64,000 nucleotides of DNA, taken from PKWO01 sp036384915 (GTDB lineage Bacteria > Pseudomonadota > Gammaproteobacteria > Burkholderiales > Burkholderiaceae_D). The notes under the pieces are model-generated. The model did not search any database. It saw only the letters and a program-made list of their open reading frames with translations, and was not told the DNA's origin. Made by a program: the position numbers and the translations under genes. Location of the stretch: assembly GCA_036384915.1 (NCBI GenBank), contig DASVLJ010000071.1, positions 376,192 through 440,191 on the forward strand. Reading direction: 5' to 3'. This document shows, in pieces, positions 25,102-32,329 of this stretch (within the stretch, counting starts at the first letter, position 1; every line of letters begins with the position of its first letter).

Positions 25102-26055
25102 CTATTGCACGTACGGGTTGGGCAAAAAACCTCTGAAGACGATGTTCACCACACCGCCCGTCACGCCGCCGGTGCGCTGGCTGACGCACAGCTCCTGCGG
25201 ATCGCTCCGGCCCGGGTCGCTGCGTTCGTCGCAATACGCGATGCCGGTTTTAGGATCGACGATGGGCGCATACGAGGTGCCGTCCGGGGTCTTGCACGTG
25301 CCGTCCCTGGCGCGCGGCGCGTTGACCGGTGCGGCGCAGCCATTCTGGGGATTAGGGTAACCGGCATTGCCGGTGCAGGCGGTTGCGGCCCAGCCATATA
25401 CCCCGCTGGCATTGGCGTTATGGCCGAAGCTGCTGTTTTCCGCGCTGGCGAAAGGCCACGACTGCCCCTTCATCTCAAGCTTGAGGAAGGCATTGATGCC
25501 GTTCACGGCGCTGATGTAGGCAGCATCGGCATTGGCGCAGCCGCTGCCCTGTGCGCCATTGATGGCGAAATTGATCGAACCTTCGGCGAAATTGGTGGCA
25601 TTGCCGAATACCGCCGAGCCGCCGCAACCATTATTGGGTTTGCCCTCGTACTTTTGCGGTGTGAAAAAGAAGTTGTACGTCATCGCAGCGCTGCAGCTGC
25701 CGGCGGCACAGGCAAAGGTCTTGGGCTTGTAAGTAATGACCTCGCCGGGCTGAAGCCGATAATAGCCCTTGTCGCTCGCCCCCGCCGTCTGCTGCACGAA
25801 CCTGATGGGCTTGCGGGTGATGCTTGAAATGAACAGCGGCCCCGCTTCCTTGAGCGTGACGATCTGGCGGCCCGGGTTGCTGCAATTGGCTGATCGCGAG
25901 GCCGGCGGCTGCCCCAAGACCAGGTTGGCATAGACCGCATCCTGAGTCTGATTGACGACCCGGATCGAAGTCGGCACCGCGCCGTCGGCCTTTGCCGCGA
26001 AGCAAAAGCAAAGTGCAATCAGCATTGCAGCGGCAATGGCGAACGGGCTTGACAT
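25102..26055 (-). CDS. Secreted Cys-rich thaumatin-like protein
   Basis: 317 residues from ATG 26055, behind AGGGGGAGGGAAG. Signal peptide: MSSPFAIAAAMLIALCFCFAAKADG. The mature part begins with a beta-strand region (IRVVNQTQDAVYANL) and has at least ten Cys. The block NFAEGSINFAI followed by AAYISAVNGINAFLKLEM has the spacing of the thaumatin signature (AEFTL then DVSLVDGFN), so a thaumatin-like fold is proposed; full family membership is not certain. Bacterial members are poorly studied; plant ones bind or hydrolyse beta-glucans. The promoter region carries the same tandem repeat as the STAND regulator gene. Confidence 0.6.
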   Translation of the reverse strand: MSSPFAIAAAMLIALCFCFAAKADGAVPTSIRVVNQTQDAVYANLVLGQPPASRSANCSNPGRQIVTLKEAGPLFISSITRKPIRFVQQTAGASDKGYYRLQPGEVITYKPKTFACAAGSCSAAMTYNFFFTPQKYEGKPNNGCGGSAVFGNATNFAEGSINFAINGAQGSGCANADAAYISAVNGINAFLKLEMKGQSWPFASAENSSFGHNANASGVYGWAATACTGNAGYPNPQNGCAAPVNAPRARDGTCKTPDGTSYAPIVDPKTGIAYCDERSDPGRSDPQELCVSQRTGGVTGGVVNIVFRGFLPNPYVQ

Positions 26056-26322
26056 CTTCCCTCCCCCTGCCCGGCACCTCGCCATGCCGCTGCTCCGCCT
26101 TGGGCGTCTGCATTGCGCCCCCTCTGGTTGTACCGTCGATTGCACCGTTTTTTGCGCTGCGCTCCTCGTTCCGCTTTCAAACCCGTGTTTATTCATATTT
26201 CTTTGAAGAAATGGCCGGCTTCACACTTGCTTATTGGTGCTGCAAAATGCCGCCAGTCCTTATCTGCCGAGCAAGCTCTTATGCGTTTGCCTTGCATGCA
26301 CTGTAACCACAACGGTGAAAAT

Positions 26323-26344
26323 CAACCTTCCGCAAACCTTCCGG
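26323..26344 (-). promoter_or_regulatory. Second copy of the tandem direct-repeat operator
   Basis: On the minus strand CCGGAAGGTTT then GCGGAAGGTTG, 19 of 22 positions identical to the site before the STAND gene (21142-21163). It lies 268 bp before the thaumatin-like start and 227 bp before the divergent PQQ-dehydrogenase start, so it could serve either gene. Confidence 0.6.
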
Positions 26345-26346
26345 TT

Positions 26347-26378
26347 GCGGAAAACCGCCGCAATTTGCGGTTTTCCGC
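26347..26378. promoter_or_regulatory. Perfect 12-bp-arm palindrome in the divergent intergenic region
   Basis: GCGGAAAACCGC, 8-nt spacer, GCGGTTTTCCGC. It starts two bases after the tandem repeat and contains GCGGAA units itself, so it may be an additional operator or a cruciform. A terminator role is unlikely because no T-run follows on either strand. The rest of 26056-26570 holds no gene I can support. Confidence 0.4.
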
Positions 26379-26570
26379 CATGCGAAGGCAAAAAAAGAGC
26401 GGGAGGGTCTCGAAAATAAGCAGGAAAGAGGCGCGAACCAGGATGCGCCACGGTTTTGTACAGCCGGCGATCTGCCATGGCAAACACCATCAAAGTCGGG
26501 CAAGTCCCAGCTGGGACCGGCCGAGCACCTCGTGTCATACTGAGGGACGTCCGCAAGTTGGAGGATAGGC

Positions 26571-27746
26571 ATGACGTGCATTGACTCTCAGCAACATCAT
26601 CTACGAGGCTCGCCGGCGGCGGCTCCAGTCAAATTTCTTATCTCATTTGCAAGCACGCTTTTGCTTGCTGTAAATACAGTCTTTGCCGGCGAAATCCATC
26701 TCGATCAATTGAAATTGCCACCGGGCTTTCACATCGAAGTCTTGACCGATGCAGTTCCCTCAGCGCGCGAAATGGCCTTGAGCCCCGAGCGCGATGGCAA
26801 GAACGTGCTTTATGTCGGCAGCATGAACGAGGGCAAGATCTACGGCATCGAACTGGACCACGGGCGCAGCAAGGCCGTGCACGTCATCGCCGACGGTCTG
26901 TCCCGCCCGGTCGGCGTTGCCTACCGCGACGGCAACCTATACGTTTCGGCCATCTCATCGATCCTCCGGTTCGACGGCATAGACCAGCGGCTCGAGCATC
27001 CGCCCAAGCCCGTGCTCGTGACGGACCGCTTCCCCACGGACAAATCCCACGGCTGGAAATTCATTGCCTTCGGCCCGGATGGCTGGCTCTACGTGCCGGT
27101 GGGCGCACCCTGCAATATCTGCGATCCCGGCGAGCGCTACGCCAACCTGCAGCGCATCAAGCCCGACGGCAGCGGCGCCGAAACGGTGGCGCGCGGCATA
27201 CGAAATTCAGTCGGCTTCGACTGGAATCCTGTCGACCATACGTTGTGGTTCACCGACAATGGGCGCGACATGTTGGGCGACGATATGCCCGACGATGAAT
27301 TGAACCATGTAGAGAAAACGGGCCAGCACTTCGGTTATCCCTACTGCCATCAGGGCGACATCCTCGATCCGGAATTCGGCAAGGGCCATCGCTGCGCGGA
27401 GTTCGCGGCGCCGGCGGCGAAGCTGGGTGCACACGTCGCCTCGCTCGGCATGCGCTTCTATACCGGGCAGCAATTCCCGGCGCAGTACCGCAACAATATA
27501 TTCATCGCCGAGCACGGCTCATGGAACCGCAGCAGCAAGGTCGGTTACCGTGTAGTGCGTATCGTCCTCGATGCGCAGGGAAAGGTAGTGAAGCAGGAAC
27601 CCTTTGTCGAAGGCTGGCTGCAGCACGATGCAGCCGGCCATGAAACGGTATGGGGCCGCCCTGCCGACGTATTGGTCGCGCCCGATGGCTCGCTCTTGAT
27701 TAGCGACGATTTCGGTGGGGTAATCTACCGGGTGACGTATCGGTGA
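26571..27746 (+). CDS. PQQ-dependent sugar (sorbosone-type) dehydrogenase, periplasmic
   Basis: 391 residues, ATG 26571 with GGAGG at the right distance. A long N-terminus carries a signal peptide (FLISFASTLLLAVNTVFA). Six-bladed soluble-GDH fold: PPGFHIEVLTDAVPSAREMALSP, GLSRPVGVAYRDGNLYV, GPDGWLYVPVGAPCNICDP, RNSVGFDWNP, LWFTDNGRD and IAEHGSWNRSSKVGYRV. Family members oxidise aldoses or sorbosone with PQQ. Substrate unknown; some relatives have no proven activity. It is divergent from the thaumatin-like gene across the shared operator region and convergent with the small gene downstream, only 4 nt apart. Confidence 0.85.
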   Translation: MTCIDSQQHHLRGSPAAAPVKFLISFASTLLLAVNTVFAGEIHLDQLKLPPGFHIEVLTDAVPSAREMALSPERDGKNVLYVGSMNEGKIYGIELDHGRSKAVHVIADGLSRPVGVAYRDGNLYVSAISSILRFDGIDQRLEHPPKPVLVTDRFPTDKSHGWKFIAFGPDGWLYVPVGAPCNICDPGERYANLQRIKPDGSGAETVARGIRNSVGFDWNPVDHTLWFTDNGRDMLGDDMPDDELNHVEKTGQHFGYPYCHQGDILDPEFGKGHRCAEFAAPAAKLGAHVASLGMRFYTGQQFPAQYRNNIFIAEHGSWNRSSKVGYRVVRIVLDAQGKVVKQEPFVEGWLQHDAAGHETVWGRPADVLVAPDGSLLISDDFGGVIYRVTYR

Positions 27747-27750
27747 GCCC

Positions 27751-28026
27751 TCAGCGCAACCTCTTTCCGCGGCGCGCTTCCGGTTGCAAGCCCTCCCCCT
27801 CGCCGAGGCCATAGGCACTGCGGCGGTCGGTATCGACGATGCCGTGCTCGATATCGAACTTCGCCTGACGCATCACGGCATGCGGCCCGCCCGATTGGCT
27901 CAACTGCGACTCATCGCGTTCATAAGGGAGCGGCAAGTCCGCCTGTTCCTCGGGCACGACGACGGTTACCGTGTCGAGAAAGTCCTTGTATAAATCACGC
28001 TTTGACGTGGTGTGGCCTGTGCGCAT
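27751..28026 (-). CDS. Small hypothetical protein
   Basis: 91 residues from ATG 28026, GAGG nine nt upstream. Hydrophilic and acidic in the middle (VVVPEEQADLPLPYERDES), with a basic tail ending EARRGKRLR and a motif IVDTDRRSAYGLGEGEGLQ. No family recognised, no signal peptide or membrane segment. It lies downstream of the sensor-kinase gene and may be co-transcribed with it. Confidence 0.5.
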   Translation of the reverse strand: MRTGHTTSKRDLYKDFLDTVTVVVPEEQADLPLPYERDESQLSQSGGPHAVMRQAKFDIEHGIVDTDRRSAYGLGEGEGLQPEARRGKRLR

Positions 28027-28288
28027 GACTGCCATCCTCAAAAACAGCACGGAGGCAATCGGGCCGACGCGGCTTCAGCCGTGGGCGGCCGGCCCCAAAC
28101 TGGTCCTCGTGTCTGATATTTCCTTGTTCGCTTCCTGAAATCCGGCTCCGGCAAAGGCCCTGCTGTGCACCCAGGTCCAGGCTGTGATGCCTTCCGGTAA
28201 AAGCTCGCCGGTTTCCGTGCCTTCCAGTCGCCGCAGCCAGCGCGGATCGCCTGGCTTCCATGAACAAATTGTAGGTTCGAGACGACAT
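27995..28288 (-). CDS. Small ORF with conflicting reading frames after the kinase gene
   Basis: A good Shine-Dalgarno (AGGAG, five nt) precedes ATG 28288 and opens a 97-residue frame beginning MSSRTYNLFMEARRS. From about residue 20 the other frame (ending at 28075, reading LRRLEGTETGELLPEGITAW) has the GC-rich third positions typical of genes here, while the ATG frame loses them. This would fit a frameshift in an originally shorter gene of about 70 residues, or chance. Function unknown. Confidence 0.35.
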   Translation of the reverse strand: MSSRTYNLFMEARRSALAAATGRHGNRRAFTGRHHSLDLGAQQGLCRSRISGSEQGNIRHEDQFGAGRPRLKPRRPDCLRAVFEDGSHAHRPHHVKA

Positions 28289-28309
28289 GTTTTCTCCTCT
28301 AATGGGTTC

Positions 28310-29659
28310 TTAATTGGTGGCGTTGGGAATAAACACTTCAATGCAGGTACCGCGGCCATGCTCGCCCGCTCCGATACGAAAACTTCCGCCCAGCAGGGTG
28401 GCGCGCTCGCGCATGCCGACAATGCCGTGCGCCTTGGATTTATCCAGCGCGCTTTTGGCAAAGCCAACTCCATCGTCGGCGATGCGCAACAACAAGCCTC
28501 CGGCATTGCGCGCGAGCCAGATCGATACGCGGCCGGCCCTGGCATATTTCAGGATATTGGTCAGCGACTCCTGGATGATGCGGTACATGGCGATGGAGCG
28601 CTCGGCATCGATGCCGGCAGGGCAGTCGTCCATGTCCACCCCGACATGCAGCCCCGAGCGCTGCGCCACTTCGTCGCAGTAGGCGCGCACGGCTGCGGTC
28701 AGCCCAAGGTTTTCGAGCATGCTCGGATGCAGGTTTTCGATAATGCGCCGCTTGATGTCATGCGTTCTTTGCAGCAGTTGCAGGGTCTTGCTTAGTTGCA
28801 CCGCAAGGCATGGTTCTTTTTGTTTGAACTTTTCCAGCACGACCAGCAAGTCCAGTCTGATTGCGGTCAGATTGGACCCCAGCTCATCGTGCAATTCACG
28901 CGCCAAGCTGGCCTTCTCCTGCTCCGAGACTGCCAGCAAGTGACGGGAGAGCGCCGCCAATTGCCGGGTGCGCAAGGCAATATCGATTTTCAAATCATCA
29001 TTCTTCGACTCCAATTCGCCCTTGGAGCGCTTCAATTGCGCGAAATAGCGCAGGTGGATTCGGCACAACATCAGCAGGAGGGCCATGAAACCGGCAAAAC
29101 ACGGCACCAGGGTCACCCAATAACGATTGCGAACCTGCTCTTCCCGGCTGTCGATCGCGGCCGATTGCTGCGCCTCCATCACAGCTTGGAGGGCGCGCAA
29201 TGCCTTGGCGTCGTTCCTGTCGCCTGGCGGACCCGATTTGACTGCCTCCGACTTGCGGGGAACATCGCCGGCGGCATCGACAAATTGACGCAACAGGCGC
29301 CCGGTCAGCAGGCGGAATCGCTCAAGGTTCGCCTTTTGCACCGGATTGTCTCCGATCAGAAATGCAAGAGCGCGAAACTCATTGTCGTAGCGCCGCGTCC
29401 ACTGCGCAGCGTCATTGAATTCGCTGTTTCCGCCAGACGCCGCATAGGCTTGCAATTCCGCGTCGCGCAGCAAAATATCGACATTCTTCAGGTGCACCTT
29501 GAAGTTCCAGTCGCGCTCGAGCTGCGCATCCTGCGTGGCGAGCATGGCTGCGCTGCCGGCACCTAGCATTTCCCTCGCCGCGAAGGCAAGCAGGAAGACG
29601 CCGAACACCACGCCGACGTAAAAAAGCGGTTTGGAGACCATCTTGATTTTCATCGACAT
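28310..29659 (-). CDS. CHASE3-type sensor histidine kinase (NarX/HisKA_3 class)
   Basis: About 449 residues from ATG 29659. TM1 (PLFYVGVVFGVFLLAFAA), a periplasmic CHASE3-like helical domain (about 45-175: LLRDAELQAYAASGG), TM2 (YWVTLVPCFAGFMALLLMLC), a coiled coil, then the HisKA_3 phosphorylation site in LARELHDELGSNLTAIRLDL and an HATPase domain (IIQESLTNILKYA, IADDGVGF, HGIVGMRERATLLGG). It would phosphorylate a NarL-type regulator, most likely the one encoded 237 bp upstream on the same strand. Signal unknown. Confidence 0.85.
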   Translation of the reverse strand: MSMKIKMVSKPLFYVGVVFGVFLLAFAAREMLGAGSAAMLATQDAQLERDWNFKVHLKNVDILLRDAELQAYAASGGNSEFNDAAQWTRRYDNEFRALAFLIGDNPVQKANLERFRLLTGRLLRQFVDAAGDVPRKSEAVKSGPPGDRNDAKALRALQAVMEAQQSAAIDSREEQVRNRYWVTLVPCFAGFMALLLMLCRIHLRYFAQLKRSKGELESKNDDLKIDIALRTRQLAALSRHLLAVSEQEKASLARELHDELGSNLTAIRLDLLVVLEKFKQKEPCLAVQLSKTLQLLQRTHDIKRRIIENLHPSMLENLGLTAAVRAYCDEVAQRSGLHVGVDMDDCPAGIDAERSIAMYRIIQESLTNILKYARAGRVSIWLARNAGGLLLRIADDGVGFAKSALDKSKAHGIVGMRERATLLGGSFRIGAGEHGRGTCIEVFIPNATN

Positions 29660-29896
29660 GGAACCTGCGGTTTCGTATCCGTTCGAGCGCGCCATTCACG
29701 CCGGCGAAGCCGGAGCGCGGCCCGCCCGATTGCATCATTCCCCCATCTTGCGAATCTCTTCCCCACGTCGGGTGCGAGGGCTCCATCGATCAAATTCGAA
29801 GCGTCGAAATCCCGTCACAATGCGAGACATGGCACCACAGTCCGCTTCATGCCGCGGCGGCTTTCCCATGCGCAAGCGGCATCGTCCATGCGATAC

Positions 29897-30529
29897 TCAC
29901 TCAAGCAAGCCATTCTTCATCGCGTAGTACGTGAGTTCAGCATTCGAATGCGCTCCCATTTTTTCCAGCACTCGCGCACGGTAAGTGCTGACGGTCTTGA
30001 CGCTCAGGCACAGCTTCTCCGCCATGTCCGACACCGCCTCCCCCTTGCACAATCGCAGAAAGACCTGAAATTCCCGATCCGATAGTTTCGTGTGCGCCGG
30101 CGCCGCGTCGGCTTGGCAGAAATTCCTGGCCAGCATGTCGCCGACGGCGGGATTGAGATAGCGCCGCCCCCTCGCCACCAGGCGTATCGCGCGCTCCATC
30201 TCTCCGGGCTCGCAATTCTTGTCGAGGTAGCCGTCCGCACCCATACGCAGCGCATTGACGGCATATTGCTCGGCCGGATAGCCGCTGAGCATCAGCACAT
30301 GGAAACCAGGCTGGCCCTGCTTGATGGTGCGCAGCACGTCGATGCCGCTTTGCTCGGGCATGTTGATATCGAGCAGCATCACGTCGCACCGTTCCTTGCG
30401 AGCAATCTCAAGCGCCTCGCGGCAGGTCTCGGCTTCGGCCGAGACTTCCATATCGCTGACTTGCTCCATTATCTTCCTGAACCCCTGCCGCACGATTTCG
30501 TGATCGTCACAAATGGCAACGCGTATCAT
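29897..30529 (-). CDS. NarL/FixJ-family response regulator
   Basis: 210 residues. Receiver domain at 1-120: acidic pair DD (ICDDHE), phospho-Asp in MLLDINMPEQSG, Lys in GYLDKNCEPGE. LuxR-type helix-turn-helix at about 147-205 (LSDREFQVFLRLCKGEAVSDMAEKL, SVKTVSTYRARVLEKMG). Paired with the kinase gene downstream. No target promoter could be identified. Confidence 0.9.
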   Translation of the reverse strand: MIRVAICDDHEIVRQGFRKIMEQVSDMEVSAEAETCREALEIARKERCDVMLLDINMPEQSGIDVLRTIKQGQPGFHVLMLSGYPAEQYAVNALRMGADGYLDKNCEPGEMERAIRLVARGRRYLNPAVGDMLARNFCQADAAPAHTKLSDREFQVFLRLCKGEAVSDMAEKLCLSVKTVSTYRARVLEKMGAHSNAELTYYAMKNGLLE

Positions 30530-30962
30530 GATCGCTCCTTGTGTTTCGGTAAGAGTCGGACGTTACAAACCGTCAATCTCCATACCGCCTGTTTCTGAGG
30601 GACAGCGGATTTGCGTTCTAAGTTCATTGGGGCGGCAAAAATTATTTCGCCTCCACTGCCTACAGCAACATGCGAACCTGTCCTACAGGATATCCGGTCT
30701 TGCCATAATAAGTTGGGACCGTTCAGTAGGAGTGGTTCGCGCTTGCCGGAGGCGTGCTGCGACAGCAGGCTTCTCCATTGATGGAGGAAAACTCAAGACG
30801 ATTCCCAATATGCGCGACGACAGAAATTGGCAGGACCATGAGCGCCATGAAGACGGCATGGGGAAGACCGCACCGCGACCAGCCATGCTTTTCTCCGTTG
30901 CGCGTCGGCAGCTTTGACGATGCGCGTCAAAGACAGCTTTGGTCACTCAGGGAACGCCGCGT
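30530..30962. other. Intergenic stretch without a supported gene
   Basis: About 430 bp between the response regulator and the terminator of the Gln-rich gene. A 35-codon frame from about 30811 (MRDDRNWQDHERHEDG) lacks a clear ribosome binding site and is not called. Confidence 0.4.
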
Positions 30963-30990
30963 AAAAAGGCCGGCTGAACGCCGGCCTGTT
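30963..30990 (-). terminator. Rho-independent terminator of the Gln-rich gene
   Basis: Perfect 7-bp stem GGCCGGC / GCCGGCC, loop TGAAC, followed on the minus strand by TTTTT. It lies about 30 nt after the stop codon. Confidence 0.85.
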
Positions 30991-31014
30991 CTTGTCGAGC
31001 GTCGGACCGAAGGG

Positions 31015-31284
31015 TCAGTGCTGCTCGTTCTTGTTGTCGCTGCGATAGCTCTGCTGCCCATGCTGCTCGTTCGGGTTACCTTGCTGGCCTGACTGATGAT
31101 GCAGTTGCTCACGCTGGCCCGACTGGTTTTGCTGCTGCTCGCGGCGTTGGCCCGTTTGATTTTGTTGCTGATTCTGCTGTCCCGATTGCTGGTTGTGCTG
31201 CTGGCCCTGTTGCCCCGATTGGCTTTGCTGCTGATGGCCGCCTTGCTCGGGATGCGACGGATGTTGCGTCGGCTTCTGGTTCAT
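31015..31284 (-). CDS. Gln-rich low-complexity (intrinsically disordered) protein
   Basis: 89 residues with AGGAG seven nt before the ATG and a good terminator, so it is probably a real gene. About 33 residues are Gln, most of the rest Gly, Ser, Asn, His and Glu; there is one Leu, one Tyr and no Cys, Trp, Phe, Ile or Val. Degenerate QSGQQ / NQSGQREQ units repeat through it. No signal peptide. It is compositionally like bacterial hydrophilin or stress proteins but lacks the KGG repeat of that family. Function unknown. Confidence 0.7.
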   Translation of the reverse strand: MNQKPTQHPSHPEQGGHQQQSQSGQQGQQHNQQSGQQNQQQNQTGQRREQQQNQSGQREQLHHQSGQQGNPNEQHGQQSYRSDNKNEQH

Positions 31285-31692
31285 GTTGAAAGCTCCTTAT
31301 CTGGTTTGCCGCGGCATGTCGCGGCCACGCATCGCAGTGTCGCCGGTCGACACCTGACCTGATCGATTGTATGGAAGCCATGTTGCGTTAGGAATACGGC
31401 AAAAACCATGGATTGCGTAGGACTGGATGAACTTAATTTTTCCGTCTGAAAAATACTTGTCTCCACGCACGAAGCGGGCAGAATGTTTCTGCAATAATCA
31501 CGTCGATCCGGCACCCGCCTTTTTTCCGCTTTTTTGCCCGACTATTTGCCCGTATTCACGATATCGCGCTTGCCGACTCGCATTTTCTGCCTCATCGAGT
31601 CTTACACCGGCACTGAAGCCTGTCCGATACCGGGCCACGCTTCTGCGCCCTTACCATGCAACAGTGATTCCACCTTAACCAAGGAGAACAAC
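31285..31692. other. Divergent intergenic region, no gene seen
   Basis: About 400 bp between the Gln-rich gene and the DUF4142 gene, presumably holding both promoters. AT-rich patches occur near 31430-31470. No clear promoter pair or operator could be picked out. Confidence 0.4.
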
Positions 31693-32286
31693 ATGAACAC
31701 ACTGATGCGTTCGGCCGTTCGCGGCCGGTCCCGCCTGGCATCGCCCCGCTATCGCTGGCACAGACTGGGCGGTATCGCCTTGGCCGGCATGCTGGCCGGC
31801 CTGTTGATTGGGAAGCTGGCCTATGCCGCCGACGAAGGCTTGAGCCATTGGGACAAGAGTTTCCTCACCTCGGCAATCGAATCGGACGCAGCGGAAATCA
31901 AGGCCAGCCAGATCGCGCTGGAAAAGAGCAGCAACACGGATGTCAAAAGCTTCGCACAAAAGATGATCGATGCGCACACCAAGACCAGTGAAGAATTGAA
32001 GAAGCTAGCCGCGCAAAAGAACGTGCAAGCGCCGACCGAACCCAGCCTGGCCCAGCGTACCAAGATCGACCTGCTGTCAAAATTGAGCGGCAGCTCATTC
32101 GACAATCACTATGCCGACTCGATCGGCGTCTCTGCGCATGAAGATGCGGTCAAACTGTTTCAAAGCGCGGACAAGAAATCCAAGGATAGCGACATCAAGC
32201 AATTTGCCGATGGCACCCTGCCCACCTTGCGCGACCATTTGACCATGGCCAACGACTTGAAAAGCAAGGTGGAAAAGGAAAAATAG
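31693..32286 (+). CDS. DUF4142 exported protein
   Basis: 197 residues from ATG 31693 (AAGGAGAACAAC upstream). A basic N-terminus (RSRLASPRYRWHR) and hydrophobic segment IALAGMLAGLLIGKLAYAADE form a signal peptide. The rest is the DUF4142 ferritin-like helical bundle: FLTSAIESDAAEIKASQIAL, VKSFAQKMIDAHTKTSEELKKLA, and near the end LPTLRDHLTMANDL. The family is common in stress-related contexts but has no established biochemistry. Confidence 0.85.
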   Translation: MNTLMRSAVRGRSRLASPRYRWHRLGGIALAGMLAGLLIGKLAYAADEGLSHWDKSFLTSAIESDAAEIKASQIALEKSSNTDVKSFAQKMIDAHTKTSEELKKLAAQKNVQAPTEPSLAQRTKIDLLSKLSGSSFDNHYADSIGVSAHEDAVKLFQSADKKSKDSDIKQFADGTLPTLRDHLTMANDLKSKVEKEK

Positions 32287-32294
32287 CAGGGGAA

Positions 32295-32318
32295 ACTCCG
32301 CCCGGATACGAGCGGAGT
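32295..32318. terminator. Hairpin between convergent genes
   Basis: ACTCCGC / GCGGAGT stem with a 10-nt loop between the DUF4142 stop and the ahpF stop. No T-run, so termination strength is uncertain. Confidence 0.4.
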
Positions 32319-32329
32319 CCTCGCGAACA

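Noticed and set aside
31096..31362. Leucine-rich reading frame opposite the Gln-rich gene
   Set aside because: It is the complement of Gln/Gly-rich codons, has no ribosome binding site, and the minus-strand gene has both a Shine-Dalgarno and a terminator.
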